From positions 52,663 to 116,662 of the forward strand of contig NZ_JAGDEL010000023.1 in NCBI RefSeq assembly GCF_017497975.1: DNA of 64,000 nt, given 5' to 3'. Origin of the DNA: Metabacillus bambusae. Its GTDB lineage: Bacteria > Bacillota > Bacilli > Bacillales > Bacillaceae. This document shows, in pieces, positions 1-8,579 of this stretch. Within the stretch, counting starts at the first letter, position 1. Each line of letters begins with the position of its first letter. The position numbers were made by a program, and so were the translations under genes. The notes beneath the pieces are model-generated. The model did no database searches. It was not told where the DNA came from and saw only the letters and a program-made list of their open reading frames with translations.

Positions 1-733
1 TGACAGTTTCCGCTTTTTTCTCTACTAGTGGCACATATTGTTTTAATACAGAGGCGGTTTTTTCACCAGCTATTCCAACATGTCCAATGGCAATGATTTC
101 ATTGTCTACGTCAATTTTATTCATCAGTAGATTTGCCTGTTTAATTATATGACTTGTAGTGTACTGCTCGTCAAAGAATAGCTCATTTTCTAAATAGGGT
201 ACACCTAATTCATTCGCAAGAGTGGCGACAACGCTTTTTCCAGTCGTTTTACTGTCTAAGTAATATAATCCTCTCTCTTGGCATACCTCTAAAATGATTC
301 TCATGACCCTTTTATCAGCAGAAACTTTTGATCCCATATGATTGTTCATTCCCACAACATGTGGAATGGCATCTATAGCTTTATTTACGCGCTTTCTCAC
401 TTCATCATCTGATAAATCTGTGGTTATGGCTCCTGGTCCAAGCCAGCTTTTTTTACCATGTACTGGTTCCATAGGGAGGTGAAGGATGACTTCATGCCCC
501 TTTTCAAAAGCAAGCTTTGCGTCTTTTTCTGTTGTTGAAAGGAATGGCATAACAGCAACAGTAAGTCGAATTGGTAATGATAAGATTTCCTCCGTTCCTT
601 TCATTCCATTTCCAAAATCATCAATAACAATCGCCACATGTTTTTGTTCGTTACTTTGTTGAGTACTTGATAAGTGAGGTAATGAAGGTAACAGAGTTGT
701 TGATAGTAATCCAAGTAATAAAAGCATTTTCAT
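1..733 (-). CDS. Divergent polysaccharide deacetylase family protein, C-terminus cut by window edge
   Basis: This reverse-strand frame stays open from the window edge to about 733 and has no stop. The N-terminus is a hydrophobic signal sequence (MKMLLLLGLLSTTLL), so the protein is probably exported. The mature part begins with VAIVIDDFGNG and continues with VAVMPFL, GHEVILHLPMEP and MNNHMGSK, the usual signature of the divergent (YibQ-like) polysaccharide deacetylase family. The AAGGAG site favours the ATG at 733 (spacing 9) over the one at 739 (spacing 3). The substrate cannot be read from sequence; members are often called putative wall-polysaccharide deacetylases without biochemical proof. 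The C-terminus lies outside the window. Confidence 0.8.
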   Translation of the reverse strand, partial: MKMLLLLGLLSTTLLPSLPHLSSTQQSNEQKHVAIVIDDFGNGMKGTEEILSLPIRLTVAVMPFLSTTEKDAKLAFEKGHEVILHLPMEPVHGKKSWLGPGAITTDLSDDEVRKRVNKAIDAIPHVVGMNNHMGSKVSADKRVMRIILEVCQERGLYYLDSKTTGKSVVATLANELGVPYLENELFFDEQYTTSHIIKQANLLMNKIDVDNEIIAIGHVGIAGEKTASVLKQYVPLVEKKAETV

Positions 734-739
734 AAACAT

Positions 740-1049
740 GTTCTCCTTTTATACGAAGCATACTTAATGATGTATAGTCTAACCACCAAGTGAGAAATCA
801 TGTATTAACATCATTAGGTAAGGAGAAACGATATTTTGTAACGGTAGTTTAAATAAATAATTTATTGGGAATGTATAAAACAAGTCACTTAATCGAAAAT
901 TTTATAAATTGTCAAATTTAGTACTGAGAAGATTGTCTAAAATTGCGAATGTATTTACAAACATAGCAAAATCTGTAATACTTCACAGGTAAGATATTTA
1001 TTTGAATAAGTTACCGTATAAGTTGCAGAAAAACTAGGAGGGGCTCTCG
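740..1049. other. Intergenic region with possible Spo0A boxes
   Basis: This stretch separates the divergent deacetylase and the Spo0E-like gene. It is AT-rich and holds two 7-of-8 matches to the Spo0A box TTGTCGAA: TTGTCAAA at 909-916 and TTGTCTAA at 933-940, in the same orientation. In such AT-rich DNA each could be chance. I see no convincing -35/-10 pair. Confidence 0.3.
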
Positions 1050-1313
1050 ATGAATCGTGATCGATTAAAAGCAAAGCTTCTTGAAACAATTAATAATAAA
1101 AGAAATGAAATGATCGATATTGCAAATAGAAAAGGTTATACAAGTGATGCTGTTGTAAAGTGTAGTCAAGAATTGGACATGCTTCTAAATAAATATCAAC
1201 AAATTGTCTTAGAAGAGAAGGAAAGAACTACAGGGCCATTTCATGAATTTGTTCACACTATGAAAAACTGGACACTAACAGACAGATACTCACTACAGTT
1301 GGTTGAAAAATAA
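1050..1313 (+). CDS. Spo0E-family aspartyl-phosphate phosphatase
   Basis: This 87-residue protein has the family layout: a first helix (LLETINNKRNEMIDIANRKG), a turn, then a second helix with the signature SQELD (residues about 45-49) and LLNKYQ. Family members dephosphorylate response regulators, classically Spo0A~P, so it would act as a brake on sporulation in the cytoplasm. It has a longer C-terminal tail than the smallest family members, about 25 residues after the helical hairpin. The GGAGGGG site at about 1037-1043 supports the ATG at 1050. B. subtilis spo0E is a gene of similar length near motB, as I recall, so this may be the true Spo0E, but several paralogues exist and I leave the symbol open. 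Confidence 0.85.
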   Translation: MNRDRLKAKLLETINNKRNEMIDIANRKGYTSDAVVKCSQELDMLLNKYQQIVLEEKERTTGPFHEFVHTMKNWTLTDRYSLQLVEK

Positions 1314-1337
1314 TTACTGGCTTAAATCATCAGACCG

Positions 1338-1463
1338 AAGAGGCTGATCCATAAGGCGCAGACCATCCAAACATAACTTATATATAGTCTCATTTATCTA
1401 GATTGAGAATAGACTATATATTTTGTTGGAGTGGGTCTGCCCCTTGCTGAGTCAGCTTTTTTT
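1338..1463. repeat. Nested inverted repeat, possible bidirectional terminator
   Basis: An outer imperfect inverted repeat (GCAGACC near 1359 against GGTCTGC near 1434, flanked by GGCTGA and TCAGC) encloses an inner perfect arm pair, TATATAGTCT at 1381-1390 and AGACTATATA at 1411-1420. The right arm runs into a T-run at about 1457. It may end the Spo0E-like transcript, but it is much larger than a normal terminator and looks like a small mobile-element relic. Confidence 0.5.
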
Positions 1464-1467
1464 GTAT

Positions 1468-1626
1468 TATCAGAATTTATAACTTTTCTTACTTAGTTTT
1501 GTGTCTAGCGCAAACGCCTAGACCCTCGGGGTCATAAGCACTCAGGAATTGAAGACAAAGAACGTCTTCTATTCCTGAGCGTCTTATGCCTGTCGGGTCT
1601 GATCAAGGCGCTTGCGCTTTTCTCAT
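1468..1626 (+). repeat. R2 intergenic repeat, copy a
   Basis: This stretch is closely similar to 4882-5039. Shared blocks include ATCAGAATTTATAACTTTT, GTGTCTAGC, CGGGGTCATAAGC, CTATTCCTGAGCGTC and a closing TCTCAT. Internal inverted repeats (CTCAGGAAT with ATTCCTGAG) would fold the centre into a stem. It sits between convergent genes, 17 bp past the stop of the ZIP gene. Confidence 0.85.
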
Positions 1627-1642
1627 AAATCAAGTCAAATGT

Positions 1643-2374
1643 TTAAAAGCTATTAATTAAAATAACCATAAAGAGAATTCCGATAATAAAGGAGTATGTT
1701 GCATTACGTTCATTACCATCTCCATGACTTTCTGGTATTAGCTCTTTATATATGATAAATAGCATCGCGCCAGCAGCAAAGGAAAGTCCATATGGCACAA
1801 GAAATCCTATGAAGCTTGTAAGATAAAAACCAAGTAACGATGCAACGATTTCTACTGTTCCTGTGGCTGTTGCAATTAAAAATGCTTTCCCTTTACTAAT
1901 ACTTTGGTTTATTAAAAATAACGCAACTAAAAAACCTTCAGGTGCATTTTGTAAGCCAATTGCAAATGCAATTAAGTTACCAGTATCACTTACATTTGAA
2001 GCATAGCTTACCCCAACTGATAAGCCTTCAGGGATGTTATGCAAGGTAATTGCAGCAATAATTAGCATTGCTTTTTCATCAAATTTAATTCCACTTCTTG
2101 AATGCTCTAAATCGATATGTGGAATGGCTTTTTCTAGAGTTGTTAAGATGAGAACACCAAGAAATAGCCCAATTGATACTTCAATGACTCCACCATATTT
2201 TAATGATTCAGGAATGAGCCCCAACATCGATGCAGTCATCATAATACCAGCTGTGAAGGCTAATAAAATATCACGCCAGCGATGAGTAATAGATCCTTGT
2301 AAGAACAAAATTGGAAGAGCTCCTACCCCTGTTGATAAAGCTGATAAAATACTACCTAATAAAACTCCTGACAT
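1643..2374 (-). CDS. ZIP family divalent metal transporter
   Basis: This 243-residue polytopic membrane protein has about eight hydrophobic segments. Two carry the ZIP metal-site signatures: HNIPEG (residues about 112-117) and QNAPEG (about 141-146). ZIP proteins move zinc, iron or manganese into the cytoplasm. An acidic/His stretch (PHIDLEHS) lies in the central loop, and a late PESHGDGNE segment could also bind metal. The start has an AAAGGAG site nine bases upstream. No Zur or Fur-type operator is obvious upstream, so the metal is not predictable here. Confidence 0.88.
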   Translation of the reverse strand: MSGVLLGSILSALSTGVGALPILFLQGSITHRWRDILLAFTAGIMMTASMLGLIPESLKYGGVIEVSIGLFLGVLILTTLEKAIPHIDLEHSRSGIKFDEKAMLIIAAITLHNIPEGLSVGVSYASNVSDTGNLIAFAIGLQNAPEGFLVALFLINQSISKGKAFLIATATGTVEIVASLLGFYLTSFIGFLVPYGLSFAAGAMLFIIYKELIPESHGDGNERNATYSFIIGILFMVILINSF

Positions 2375-2712
2375 ATGAGTATGCTCCTTTGATTGGTTAT
2401 AACCCTTATCAAAAAAATCATTGATATAGAAATATTATAGCGGAAATATTCGAAATTGAAAGAATGTATAAAATAACTATGCAATTATCTTTTTAAAAAT
2501 GATTGTTTATAAAAAGGGCTTCCTTTGTAATTCATCATTAAAAAGGTTATAAAAATGAGTTAATGGTCTCATACGTGAATAGTATATGGGTGGATGGGCG
2601 AAAAGGATACTTTTTTAATCAAATCTGTGGATTTGAAAATAATTGTTTTTATTGTAGCCTTACAAATAGTTGTGTAAGATAATTTTAATGGAGCTACAAG
2701 AGGCGGTGAGAT
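2375..2712. other. Divergent intergenic region
   Basis: This AT-rich spacer separates the divergent ZIP transporter and metallophosphatase genes. No conserved RNA, clear operator or small gene with a ribosome site was seen. Confidence 0.4.
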
Positions 2713-4278
2713 ATGGAGACAGTAAAAATTACGATTTTACAAACTAGTGATATACATGGCAATGTTTTTCCACTTGTTTATAGCTCAAATAAAGAAAAAG
2801 CCCTTGGGTTAGGAAAGATTTCTACAATTATAAAAAATGAGCGGAAGAAAAATAAACATTTGCTCCTAATTGACAATGGAGATCTAATTCAAGGTACACC
2901 TTTAACCTTCCATCATGTGAAAAAGAATCAATTAAAAAAAAATCCAATGATCACTCTGTTAAATGAATTAAAATATGATGCTGCAGTTATTGGAAACCAT
3001 GAATTTAATTATGGTATGTCTGTATTAGAACATGCAGTATCCCAATCAACCTTTCCTTGGCTATCAGCAAATATTCTCCATAAAAATACAATGGATCCCG
3101 TTTTTGGTAAACCATATATAATAAAGAACGTACAAGGAATAAAAATCGCAGTTTTAGGAGTTACAACACACTATATACCAAATTGGGAAAATCCAAGTCA
3201 TATAGCTGATTTGACATTTAAGAATGCATTTGAATCTGCAAAGAAATGGGTTAATTTTATTAAAAAAAATGAGAACCCAGATATTATGATTGTTTCATAC
3301 CATGGTGGATTTGAGAGGGATATCTATACTGGTGAAGGATTGGAAGAAATCACAGGTGAAAATCAAGGATATCAAATGTGTCAGCAAATAAATGGAATAG
3401 ATGTACTGTTAACTGGACATCAGCACCGTACAATCACAGCTACAATTAATAATGTAGTTGTCGTTCAACCAAGTTTTAATGGACAAGCAATTGGTAAAGT
3501 TGAATTATTACTTGATAAAAGCCAAGGGATGAAAATAGTCGATAAGAAGGTAAGCGTGATCAAGGTTGAGAAAACTAACACTGATGAAAAACTGCTAGCC
3601 TTGGTAAATGAAAATGAACAAAAAACGCAGGAATGGCTTGATCAACCTATTGGCGAGGTAGTCGGCGACATGATGATTAAGGATGGTTTCAGCTTGCGTT
3701 TAAAAGAACATCCAATTATAGAGTTTATAAACAAGGTTCAAATGGATGCTGCTGGTGTATCAATATCAGCAACAGCATTATTTTATAATGATTCACCAGG
3801 GATACCAAATCAAATTACGATGAGAGATATTGTTGCAAATTATATTTATCCAAATACACTTAAGGTTATTCGCATAAGTGGAAAGGATATAAAAGATGCT
3901 TTAGAACGCTCAGCAGCTTATTTTCTTCTAAAAGATGGGATCATAGGTGTCAATCCCAAGTTTACAAAACCAAAGCCTCAGCATTATAACTACGATATGT
4001 GGGAAGGGATCGAGTATACGTTTGACATAACAAAGCCAATTGAAACTCGTGTTGTAAAGCTAGAGAAGGACGGTAAAAAGATTCGGATGGACGAGACCTT
4101 TGATGTTGTCATGAACAACTATCGAGCTGGTGGTGGAGGGAATTATTCAATGTTTAAAGGGAAACCTGTTATTAAAGATATTCCTATTGATATGTCAGAG
4201 TTAATGGCTGAATATATAATGAAGCGAAAAAAAATTCATGCAGAAGTCAATCATAATTGGAACATCATTTGGTCATGA
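2713..4278 (+). CDS. Bifunctional metallophosphatase/5'-nucleotidase family protein
   Basis: The 521-residue protein has the two-domain 5'-nucleotidase layout. The N-terminal calcineurin-like metallophosphoesterase domain shows, in order, TSDIHGNVFP, DNGDLIQGTP, IGNHEFNYG, SYHGG and LTGHQHR, which supply the two-metal site. The C-terminal nucleotidase domain ends with the substrate-loop motif NNYRAGGGGNYSMF. There is no signal peptide or sortase signal, so it is predicted cytoplasmic, unlike secreted YfkN-type enzymes. Likely substrates are nucleoside monophosphates, cyclic nucleotides or related phosphoesters. A purine-rich ribosome site precedes the ATG. It appears to be transcribed alone. 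Confidence 0.85.
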   Translation: METVKITILQTSDIHGNVFPLVYSSNKEKALGLGKISTIIKNERKKNKHLLLIDNGDLIQGTPLTFHHVKKNQLKKNPMITLLNELKYDAAVIGNHEFNYGMSVLEHAVSQSTFPWLSANILHKNTMDPVFGKPYIIKNVQGIKIAVLGVTTHYIPNWENPSHIADLTFKNAFESAKKWVNFIKKNENPDIMIVSYHGGFERDIYTGEGLEEITGENQGYQMCQQINGIDVLLTGHQHRTITATINNVVVVQPSFNGQAIGKVELLLDKSQGMKIVDKKVSVIKVEKTNTDEKLLALVNENEQKTQEWLDQPIGEVVGDMMIKDGFSLRLKEHPIIEFINKVQMDAAGVSISATALFYNDSPGIPNQITMRDIVANYIYPNTLKVIRISGKDIKDALERSAAYFLLKDGIIGVNPKFTKPKPQHYNYDMWEGIEYTFDITKPIETRVVKLEKDGKKIRMDETFDVVMNNYRAGGGGNYSMFKGKPVIKDIPIDMSELMAEYIMKRKKIHAEVNHNWNIIWS

Positions 4279-4377
4279 ATTTATAACTGAAAATATTGAC
4301 TTAATTATTTTCATGATCTATTATAGGTTTAATAAAATTATTTTGAATTCAAGATATTTATTAAAGGATTGAGTGGA

Positions 4378-4833
4378 ATGGAAAAAACAAAGCAAATTGA
4401 AGAATCACTAAAGCTTTTTATCGTACTTTCACGTGCGCATAGGGCATTTAACGATGTTGTGAATAAGCATATTTCTACCTTTAAATTAAACCCAACTGAG
4501 TTTGCTGTTTTAGAGCTACTTTACCACAAAGGGGATCAACCATTGCAACAAATAGGTGGTAAAATTTTGTTAGCTAGTGGGAGTATTACGTACGTAGTAG
4601 ATAAATTAGAGCAAAAGGGGTTACTTGCGAGAAAAGCTTGTCCAAAAGATCGCAGAGTAACTCATGCTCAAATTACCGATAAAGGGAAACAATTAATTGA
4701 AGAAATATTCCCTCCACATGAGGAACGGATCAATGAAATTGTAAGTGTTCTGACTGATGAGGAAAAAAGTATGGTTACTGAGCTCCTTAAAAAGGTTGGT
4801 TATCATGCGCACGACCTTTTAAATAAGGAATAA
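4378..4833 (+). CDS. MarR family transcriptional regulator
   Basis: This 151-residue cytoplasmic protein has the MarR winged-helix arrangement: an N-terminal dimerisation helix, NPTEFAVLELLYHKGDQPLQQIG, the recognition helix region ASGSITYVVDKLEQKGL, and the wing CPKDRRVTHAQITDKG. I place the start at the ATG at 4378, which is nine bases after AAAGGA; a TTG at 4369 touches that site and is less likely. Such proteins repress nearby or distant genes and release DNA on binding a phenolic or oxidant signal. No divergent partner gene points to its target. A perfect hairpin follows the stop. Confidence 0.85.
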   Translation: MEKTKQIEESLKLFIVLSRAHRAFNDVVNKHISTFKLNPTEFAVLELLYHKGDQPLQQIGGKILLASGSITYVVDKLEQKGLLARKACPKDRRVTHAQITDKGKQLIEEIFPPHEERINEIVSVLTDEEKSMVTELLKKVGYHAHDLLNKE

Positions 4834-4836
4834 TCG

Positions 4837-4873
4837 AAAATGAGTGTGACTCTCTGAGAGTCACACTCATTTT
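4837..4873 (+). terminator. Perfect hairpin terminator after the MarR gene
   Basis: Two 18-bp arms, AAAATGAGTGTGACTCTC and its exact complement, flank a single base and end in TTTT on both strands. It starts three bases after the stop and would work in both directions. Confidence 0.85.
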
Positions 4874-4881
4874 CATTTTAG

Positions 4882-5039
4882 TATCAGAATTTATAACTTT
4901 TATTACTCAGTTATGGTGTCTAGCTCCAGCGCCTAGACCTTCGGGGTCATAAGCCACTCAGGAATTGACAAAGAACATCTTCTATTCCTGAGCGTCTTAT
5001 GCCTGTAGGGTCTATCAAGGCGCCCTGAGCTCTTCTCAT
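4882..5039 (+). repeat. R2 intergenic repeat, copy b
   Basis: This is the second closely similar copy of the element at 1468-1626. Its terminal TCTCAT reaches 5039, so the motB stop codon (TGA, reverse strand, 5036-5038) lies inside the repeat end. Copies a and b both sit between convergent genes. Confidence 0.85.
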
Positions 5040-5794
5040 TGCTCGTACGGTAAAATCAACACTTCAACACGTCTGTTCTTCTGTCTTCCTTCTTTTGAAT
5101 CATTAGATGCAACAGGATTATATTCTCCAAAACCTTTTGCACTAAAGACCTTAGGATCTAAATTTTCGTTATCGATTAATATTTTCATGAAGTTAACGGC
5201 ACGCATAACACTTAAATGCCAGTTTGAATCATACTCTGAGTTCTTAATCGGAATATTATCAGTATGCCCACTTACAATGATATTCCTAGGAGGGTTCATG
5301 ACAAGTAGTTCTGAGATTTCCATTGCTAGCTGTTTATCTTTGTTTCGAATGTCTGCTTTGCCGGAATCAAAAAAGATATCATTTAAAATGGTTATGAGCA
5401 AACCCTCATCTGTTAGTGTTGTCTTTAACTTTGTTTCAAGTTTATTATTTTTAATATACGTATTAATTTTATCTTGTATTTCTTTTAGCTTTTGTTGCTC
5501 CAGTTGTTTTTGAGCCTCTTCAGCATCCTCTTGGGGTGTTTGATCTTTTTGTACATCAAGTTGTTCCATCTCTCCATCTGGAGTAGGGCTTGGATATTCT
5601 AGTACGCCTGTTCCGCCTGTAAATGTAGAGTTAAATGCTCTTGCCATCTGCTGAAATTTCTGAGCATCAACTGAACTCATTGCAAATAAAACAATAAATA
5701 GTGCTAGAACAAGTGTTAGTAAATCAGCGTAAGGAACAAGCCAAGATTCATCCATATGCTCATCTTCATGTTTATGCTTCTTTTTTCTAGCCAT
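5036..5794 (-). CDS. motB: Flagellar motor stator protein MotB
   Basis: The 252-residue MotB anchors the stator to peptidoglycan and forms the proton channel with MotA. A short basic cytoplasmic N-terminus precedes one membrane helix, WLVPYADLLTLVLALFIVLF, which contains the essential channel aspartate D24. The C-terminal OmpA-like domain carries VSGHTDNIPI and SAKGFGEYNP with the closing NRRVEVLI. The Q/E-rich linker (residues about 85-130) is the plug and spacer. It overlaps motA by 8 bp, so the two are translationally coupled. Its stop codon falls in the R2 repeat. Features point to a proton-type stator, but ion choice cannot be proven from sequence. Confidence 0.96.
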   Translation of the reverse strand: MARKKKHKHEDEHMDESWLVPYADLLTLVLALFIVLFAMSSVDAQKFQQMARAFNSTFTGGTGVLEYPSPTPDGEMEQLDVQKDQTPQEDAEEAQKQLEQQKLKEIQDKINTYIKNNKLETKLKTTLTDEGLLITILNDIFFDSGKADIRNKDKQLAMEISELLVMNPPRNIIVSGHTDNIPIKNSEYDSNWHLSVMRAVNFMKILIDNENLDPKVFSAKGFGEYNPVASNDSKEGRQKNRRVEVLILPYEQ

Positions 5795-6587
5795 TTACGC
5801 TCTCTCCCTCAGTGATCGCAGCGTTTAATTTATTTCGTTCATTAACAGGTAAATAGGTAGCTAGTTTTTGCTCAATAGCTTTAGGTGCTTGTCCTTCTAA
5901 AACAGAAAGAACACCTTCGATCATTACTTCTTTTACTTTCACTTCTTGCTTAGATTTACGCTTTAATTTATTTGCAAAGGGATGCCAAAGTACATATCCG
6001 GTGAAAATACCCATCATTGTTGCAACGAAAGCTGCTCCAATTGCTTTTCCTAGTTCTTCGGTATTATCCATATGAGAAAGGGCTGCAATTAACCCAACAA
6101 CAGCACCAAGCACCCCAAGTGTAGGGGCATAAGTTCCTGCTTGTGTAAAGATGGTTGCAGAAGCTTGGTGGCGCTCCTCCATCGCAGCAATTTCTTCACT
6201 CATTACATCTCGAATGAACTCTGCATTTTGGCCATCTACAGCCATTAGTAATCCATTTTTTAAAAAGGGATCATCAATTTCAGATAGCTTTGCTTCAAGA
6301 GCAAGTAAACCCTCTTTACGAGCAACTTGAGCCCAATCAGAGAACAATGGAATCAACTCTTGAATTGTAGGTATTTTTTCTTCTTTAAAAATGATTCCGA
6401 ATAATTTAGGAACCTTCTTTATTTCACTTGTTGGGAATGCAATTGTAACAGCTGCAATTGTACCTAAAATAATAATTAATAATGCTGCTGGGTTAAGTAA
6501 AACAGAGGGACTAACACCCTTCATAAACATCCCGACACCAACTGCAATGATGGCAAGTATTAATCCAATTATTGACGTTTTATCCAT
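5787..6587 (-). CDS. motA: Flagellar motor stator protein MotA
   Basis: MotA, 266 residues, is the torque-generating stator subunit. It has four membrane segments (about 4-22, 33-51, 148-168 and 180-200) and the large cytoplasmic loop between segments 2 and 3 that contacts FliG. The third helix shows the conserved TYAPTLGVLGAVVGLI, with the prolines needed for torque. It is the first gene of the motAB pair, which overlaps by 8 bp. A sigma-D-like promoter is visible about 40-65 bases upstream. Confidence 0.96.
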   Translation of the reverse strand: MDKTSIIGLILAIIAVGVGMFMKGVSPSVLLNPAALLIIILGTIAAVTIAFPTSEIKKVPKLFGIIFKEEKIPTIQELIPLFSDWAQVARKEGLLALEAKLSEIDDPFLKNGLLMAVDGQNAEFIRDVMSEEIAAMEERHQASATIFTQAGTYAPTLGVLGAVVGLIAALSHMDNTEELGKAIGAAFVATMMGIFTGYVLWHPFANKLKRKSKQEVKVKEVMIEGVLSVLEGQAPKAIEQKLATYLPVNERNKLNAAITEGESVNG

Positions 6588-6626
6588 CGTAAATCACCAT
6601 ATTTCCTATTTATTTTCTTATTTATT

Positions 6627-6652
6627 ATATCGGAGGATTTTAGAAAACTTTA
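6627..6652 (-). promoter_or_regulatory. Sigma-D-like promoter of motAB
   Basis: On the reverse strand TAAA (6652-6649), a 14-base spacer and TCCGATAT (6634-6627) closely resemble the motility sigma-D consensus TAAA-N15-GCCGATAT. It lies about 40 bases upstream of motA. The spacer is one base shorter than usual. Confidence 0.5.
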
Positions 6653-6713
6653 AGGGTTCTTGTAGAAGTTCTTTTTGAGGGATAAAAAAATTATCATTTT
6701 ATGACGAAAAAAA

Positions 6714-6737
6714 GCACGGTGTCTACTTACACCGTGC
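6714..6737 (-). terminator. Terminator of the small gene at 6752-6883
   Basis: The reverse strand reads GCACGGTGT, a 6-base loop, ACACCGTGC and then TTTTTTT. The T-run exists only on the reverse strand, so it ends a leftward transcript and supports a real gene just upstream. Confidence 0.8.
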
Positions 6738-6751
6738 CATTCTTGACATTA

Positions 6752-6883
6752 TTATTTATTGTTTTTAGGATTGAAAAATGACTTTTTTTTCTCATTTCTT
6801 AGCAGATTTTCTATTACTTCTTTTTCAAGTTGATCATTTCTTTCTTCAAATAATTTCTTTAGAGTGTACTCATTTACAAACAT
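6752..6883 (-). CDS. Small hypothetical protein (43 aa)
   Basis: A 43-residue frame begins MFVNEYTLKKLFEERNDQLE and ends in SFFNPKNNK. It has a GGAGG site eight bases before the ATG and a strong terminator 15 bp after the stop, so it is very likely a real single-gene unit. The protein is charged and predicted mostly helical (residues 6-34), with no membrane segment or signal peptide. I do not recognise the family. Confidence 0.65.
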   Translation of the reverse strand: MFVNEYTLKKLFEERNDQLEKEVIENLLRNEKKKSFFNPKNNK

Positions 6884-7009
6884 TTTTTCATCCTCCATAT
6901 CTATGATGGTATTACCTTTATCATAGAGGAAGATTATTCCTTTTTCGTCAGGTGCATGGAGGATGTTTTCATCATAAAAGTGTCTTAGAAAAGTCAGCCT
7001 TAAGACGTA

Positions 7010-7288
7010 TCAGGGAATAGTCAATAATAGTCTCGAAATCCCCCAATAATAGAAAGGGAGAAATGTGACAACAAGATGACCATAAAAAAAGAGATTAGAG
7101 TAATAAGATGATTTCTTTTCAAAGGCAATGGATGCACACAATGCTCCAAGAAAACTTGTACCAAAATATAAAATAATTCCGAATAAATCACCAAGACGTT
7201 CTTGATAGAAAATAAATCCAAGGGCAGATCCATTAAATACAAGAAAAATGAAGGATATGAATAGGAAGAAGATTGAGTATTTTTGCAT
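7010..7288 (-). CDS. Hypothetical membrane protein (92 aa)
   Basis: Three hydrophobic segments (about residues 3-24, 33-55 and 64-88) fill nearly the whole protein, which ends GISRLLLTIP. The ATG at 7288 follows a GAGGTG site by seven bases; a GTG nine bases further upstream is part of that site. I see no diagnostic motif. It stands alone between the 43-residue gene and the potassium channel gene, both on the same strand, and could be co-transcribed with the channel (spacing about 100 bp). Confidence 0.6.
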   Translation of the reverse strand: MQKYSIFFLFISFIFLVFNGSALGFIFYQERLGDLFGIILYFGTSFLGALCASIAFEKKSSYYSNLFFYGHLVVTFLPFYYWGISRLLLTIP

Positions 7289-7386
7289 TGTCAACACCTC
7301 ATAGCATGTATATGTGCTAAAAAGGGAAACAATGACAAAAGAGGCTCAGCTTTGGCCTGCCTGTATTATATGCTTAATAGCAAAAT

Positions 7387-8409
7387 TTAAGATACAATCT
7401 GTTGGTAGGTTGTATGATTGCAAATAATAAAGAGTTGCGCATTGTCTGGAATGGAATGATCTAGATGATTAATAATAGATAAATCATTTCCATTTGCAAT
7501 AAGAAGCGCGCCTTTAGAAGAAAGGGCTTGACTAGCATCTGCATAGGTTTGCCATTCCTTTTCTTTAGGAATTGAATAAAGATCATAGCCTTGATGACTT
7601 GTTAGCTGTCTAATAATTTCACTTGATCCATTAAAAAGGATGGAACGTGCTGCAAGGTTTGCAGCAGTGTCGTTAGCAGTAATAAATTCTTCAACATTCG
7701 CATGAACAAATGCGTTAATATGCTTTGAATCTGATACCTCGCAAATGGTGTATATATTATGGTTATATTCCTTTCCTATACCTTCGATCATTGAGGCAAT
7801 TAATAAAGTATGACCATCTGATTGAGATGCTGTCATTAAACCATCTGGTGAAAACACCATAACCGATTTACATTTAAGCAGATTTGCCTGATTGAGAACA
7901 TCATGATTAGCTGGATTCCCATTTACAAATTCAACTTGCTCATGAAGGATAGGTGTTTTAGGTAAACTTTCATCAATAATAACGATACGGATATTTTGGA
8001 ACGTTTTTAATAGCTCCTCTAATGTAATTTCAGCTTTTTTCGTCCAGTTAATTAAAATAATGTGATTCTCCGTTGTGACCTTCAATTTTCCTTCCTCCTT
8101 CAAACGTTTTCGAATACTAAAGAAATCAATCACTTTCCCAATGAAAATCGTCATGAGTCCAATGCCGACAACATATAAAAACATCGCAAATATTTTTCCA
8201 TTAACAGTTGTAGGTGACACATCTCCATATCCAACTGTCGCAACGGTTGTCATCGTCCACCATAGTCCTTCAAAGGGACTTGTAAACGTCGCTGGTTCTA
8301 AAAAATAAATGAAGTAACTGCTGGATAATACCAAGGTTAGTGTTGCGAATATGAGAATCCAATTATTCATTTGTACAACTTTTAGGAAGAATCGTCTGAA
8401 AAAAATCAT
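7387..8409 (-). CDS. Two-TM potassium channel with TrkA-N/RCK domain (YugO-like)
   Basis: The 340-residue protein starts with a membrane helix (about 12-34), then the pore loop with the selectivity filter TVGYGD (about 58-63) and a second helix (about 72-95). A cytoplasmic Rossmann-type RCK domain follows (HIILINW from about residue 115, then VFVNGNP-like strands). This is the layout of prokaryotic channels such as B. subtilis YugO, which is linked to potassium-based electrical signalling in biofilms. The first turn of the Rossmann motif is INWTKKAE rather than GxGxxG, so nucleotide binding may be altered. Function as a potassium efflux channel is inferred from the filter. Confidence 0.88.
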   Translation of the reverse strand: MIFFRRFFLKVVQMNNWILIFATLTLVLSSSYFIYFLEPATFTSPFEGLWWTMTTVATVGYGDVSPTTVNGKIFAMFLYVVGIGLMTIFIGKVIDFFSIRKRLKEEGKLKVTTENHIILINWTKKAEITLEELLKTFQNIRIVIIDESLPKTPILHEQVEFVNGNPANHDVLNQANLLKCKSVMVFSPDGLMTASQSDGHTLLIASMIEGIGKEYNHNIYTICEVSDSKHINAFVHANVEEFITANDTAANLAARSILFNGSSEIIRQLTSHQGYDLYSIPKEKEWQTYADASQALSSKGALLIANGNDLSIINHLDHSIPDNAQLFIICNHTTYQQIVS

Positions 8410-8538
8410 ATGTGCTCCTTTCTTAGAGCTCTTATACTATGTAATCCTTGTTAAAAATACGCTTATTGAATATGTATTCTATATGGCATATGAAAATTTT
8501 AACATAATTGTTTTAGGTTGTAATGAGGATCTAGAGGA

Positions 8539-8576
8539 AAAAAGGAGGAGGCTGACCTTATAAGTCATCCTCCTCA
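8539..8576 (-). terminator. Terminator of clpE
   Basis: Read leftward, GAGGAGG-ATGACTT pairs with AAGGTCA-GCCTCCTC, followed by TTTTTT. It starts a few bases after the clpE stop. Confidence 0.75.
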
Positions 8577-8579
8577 TAT

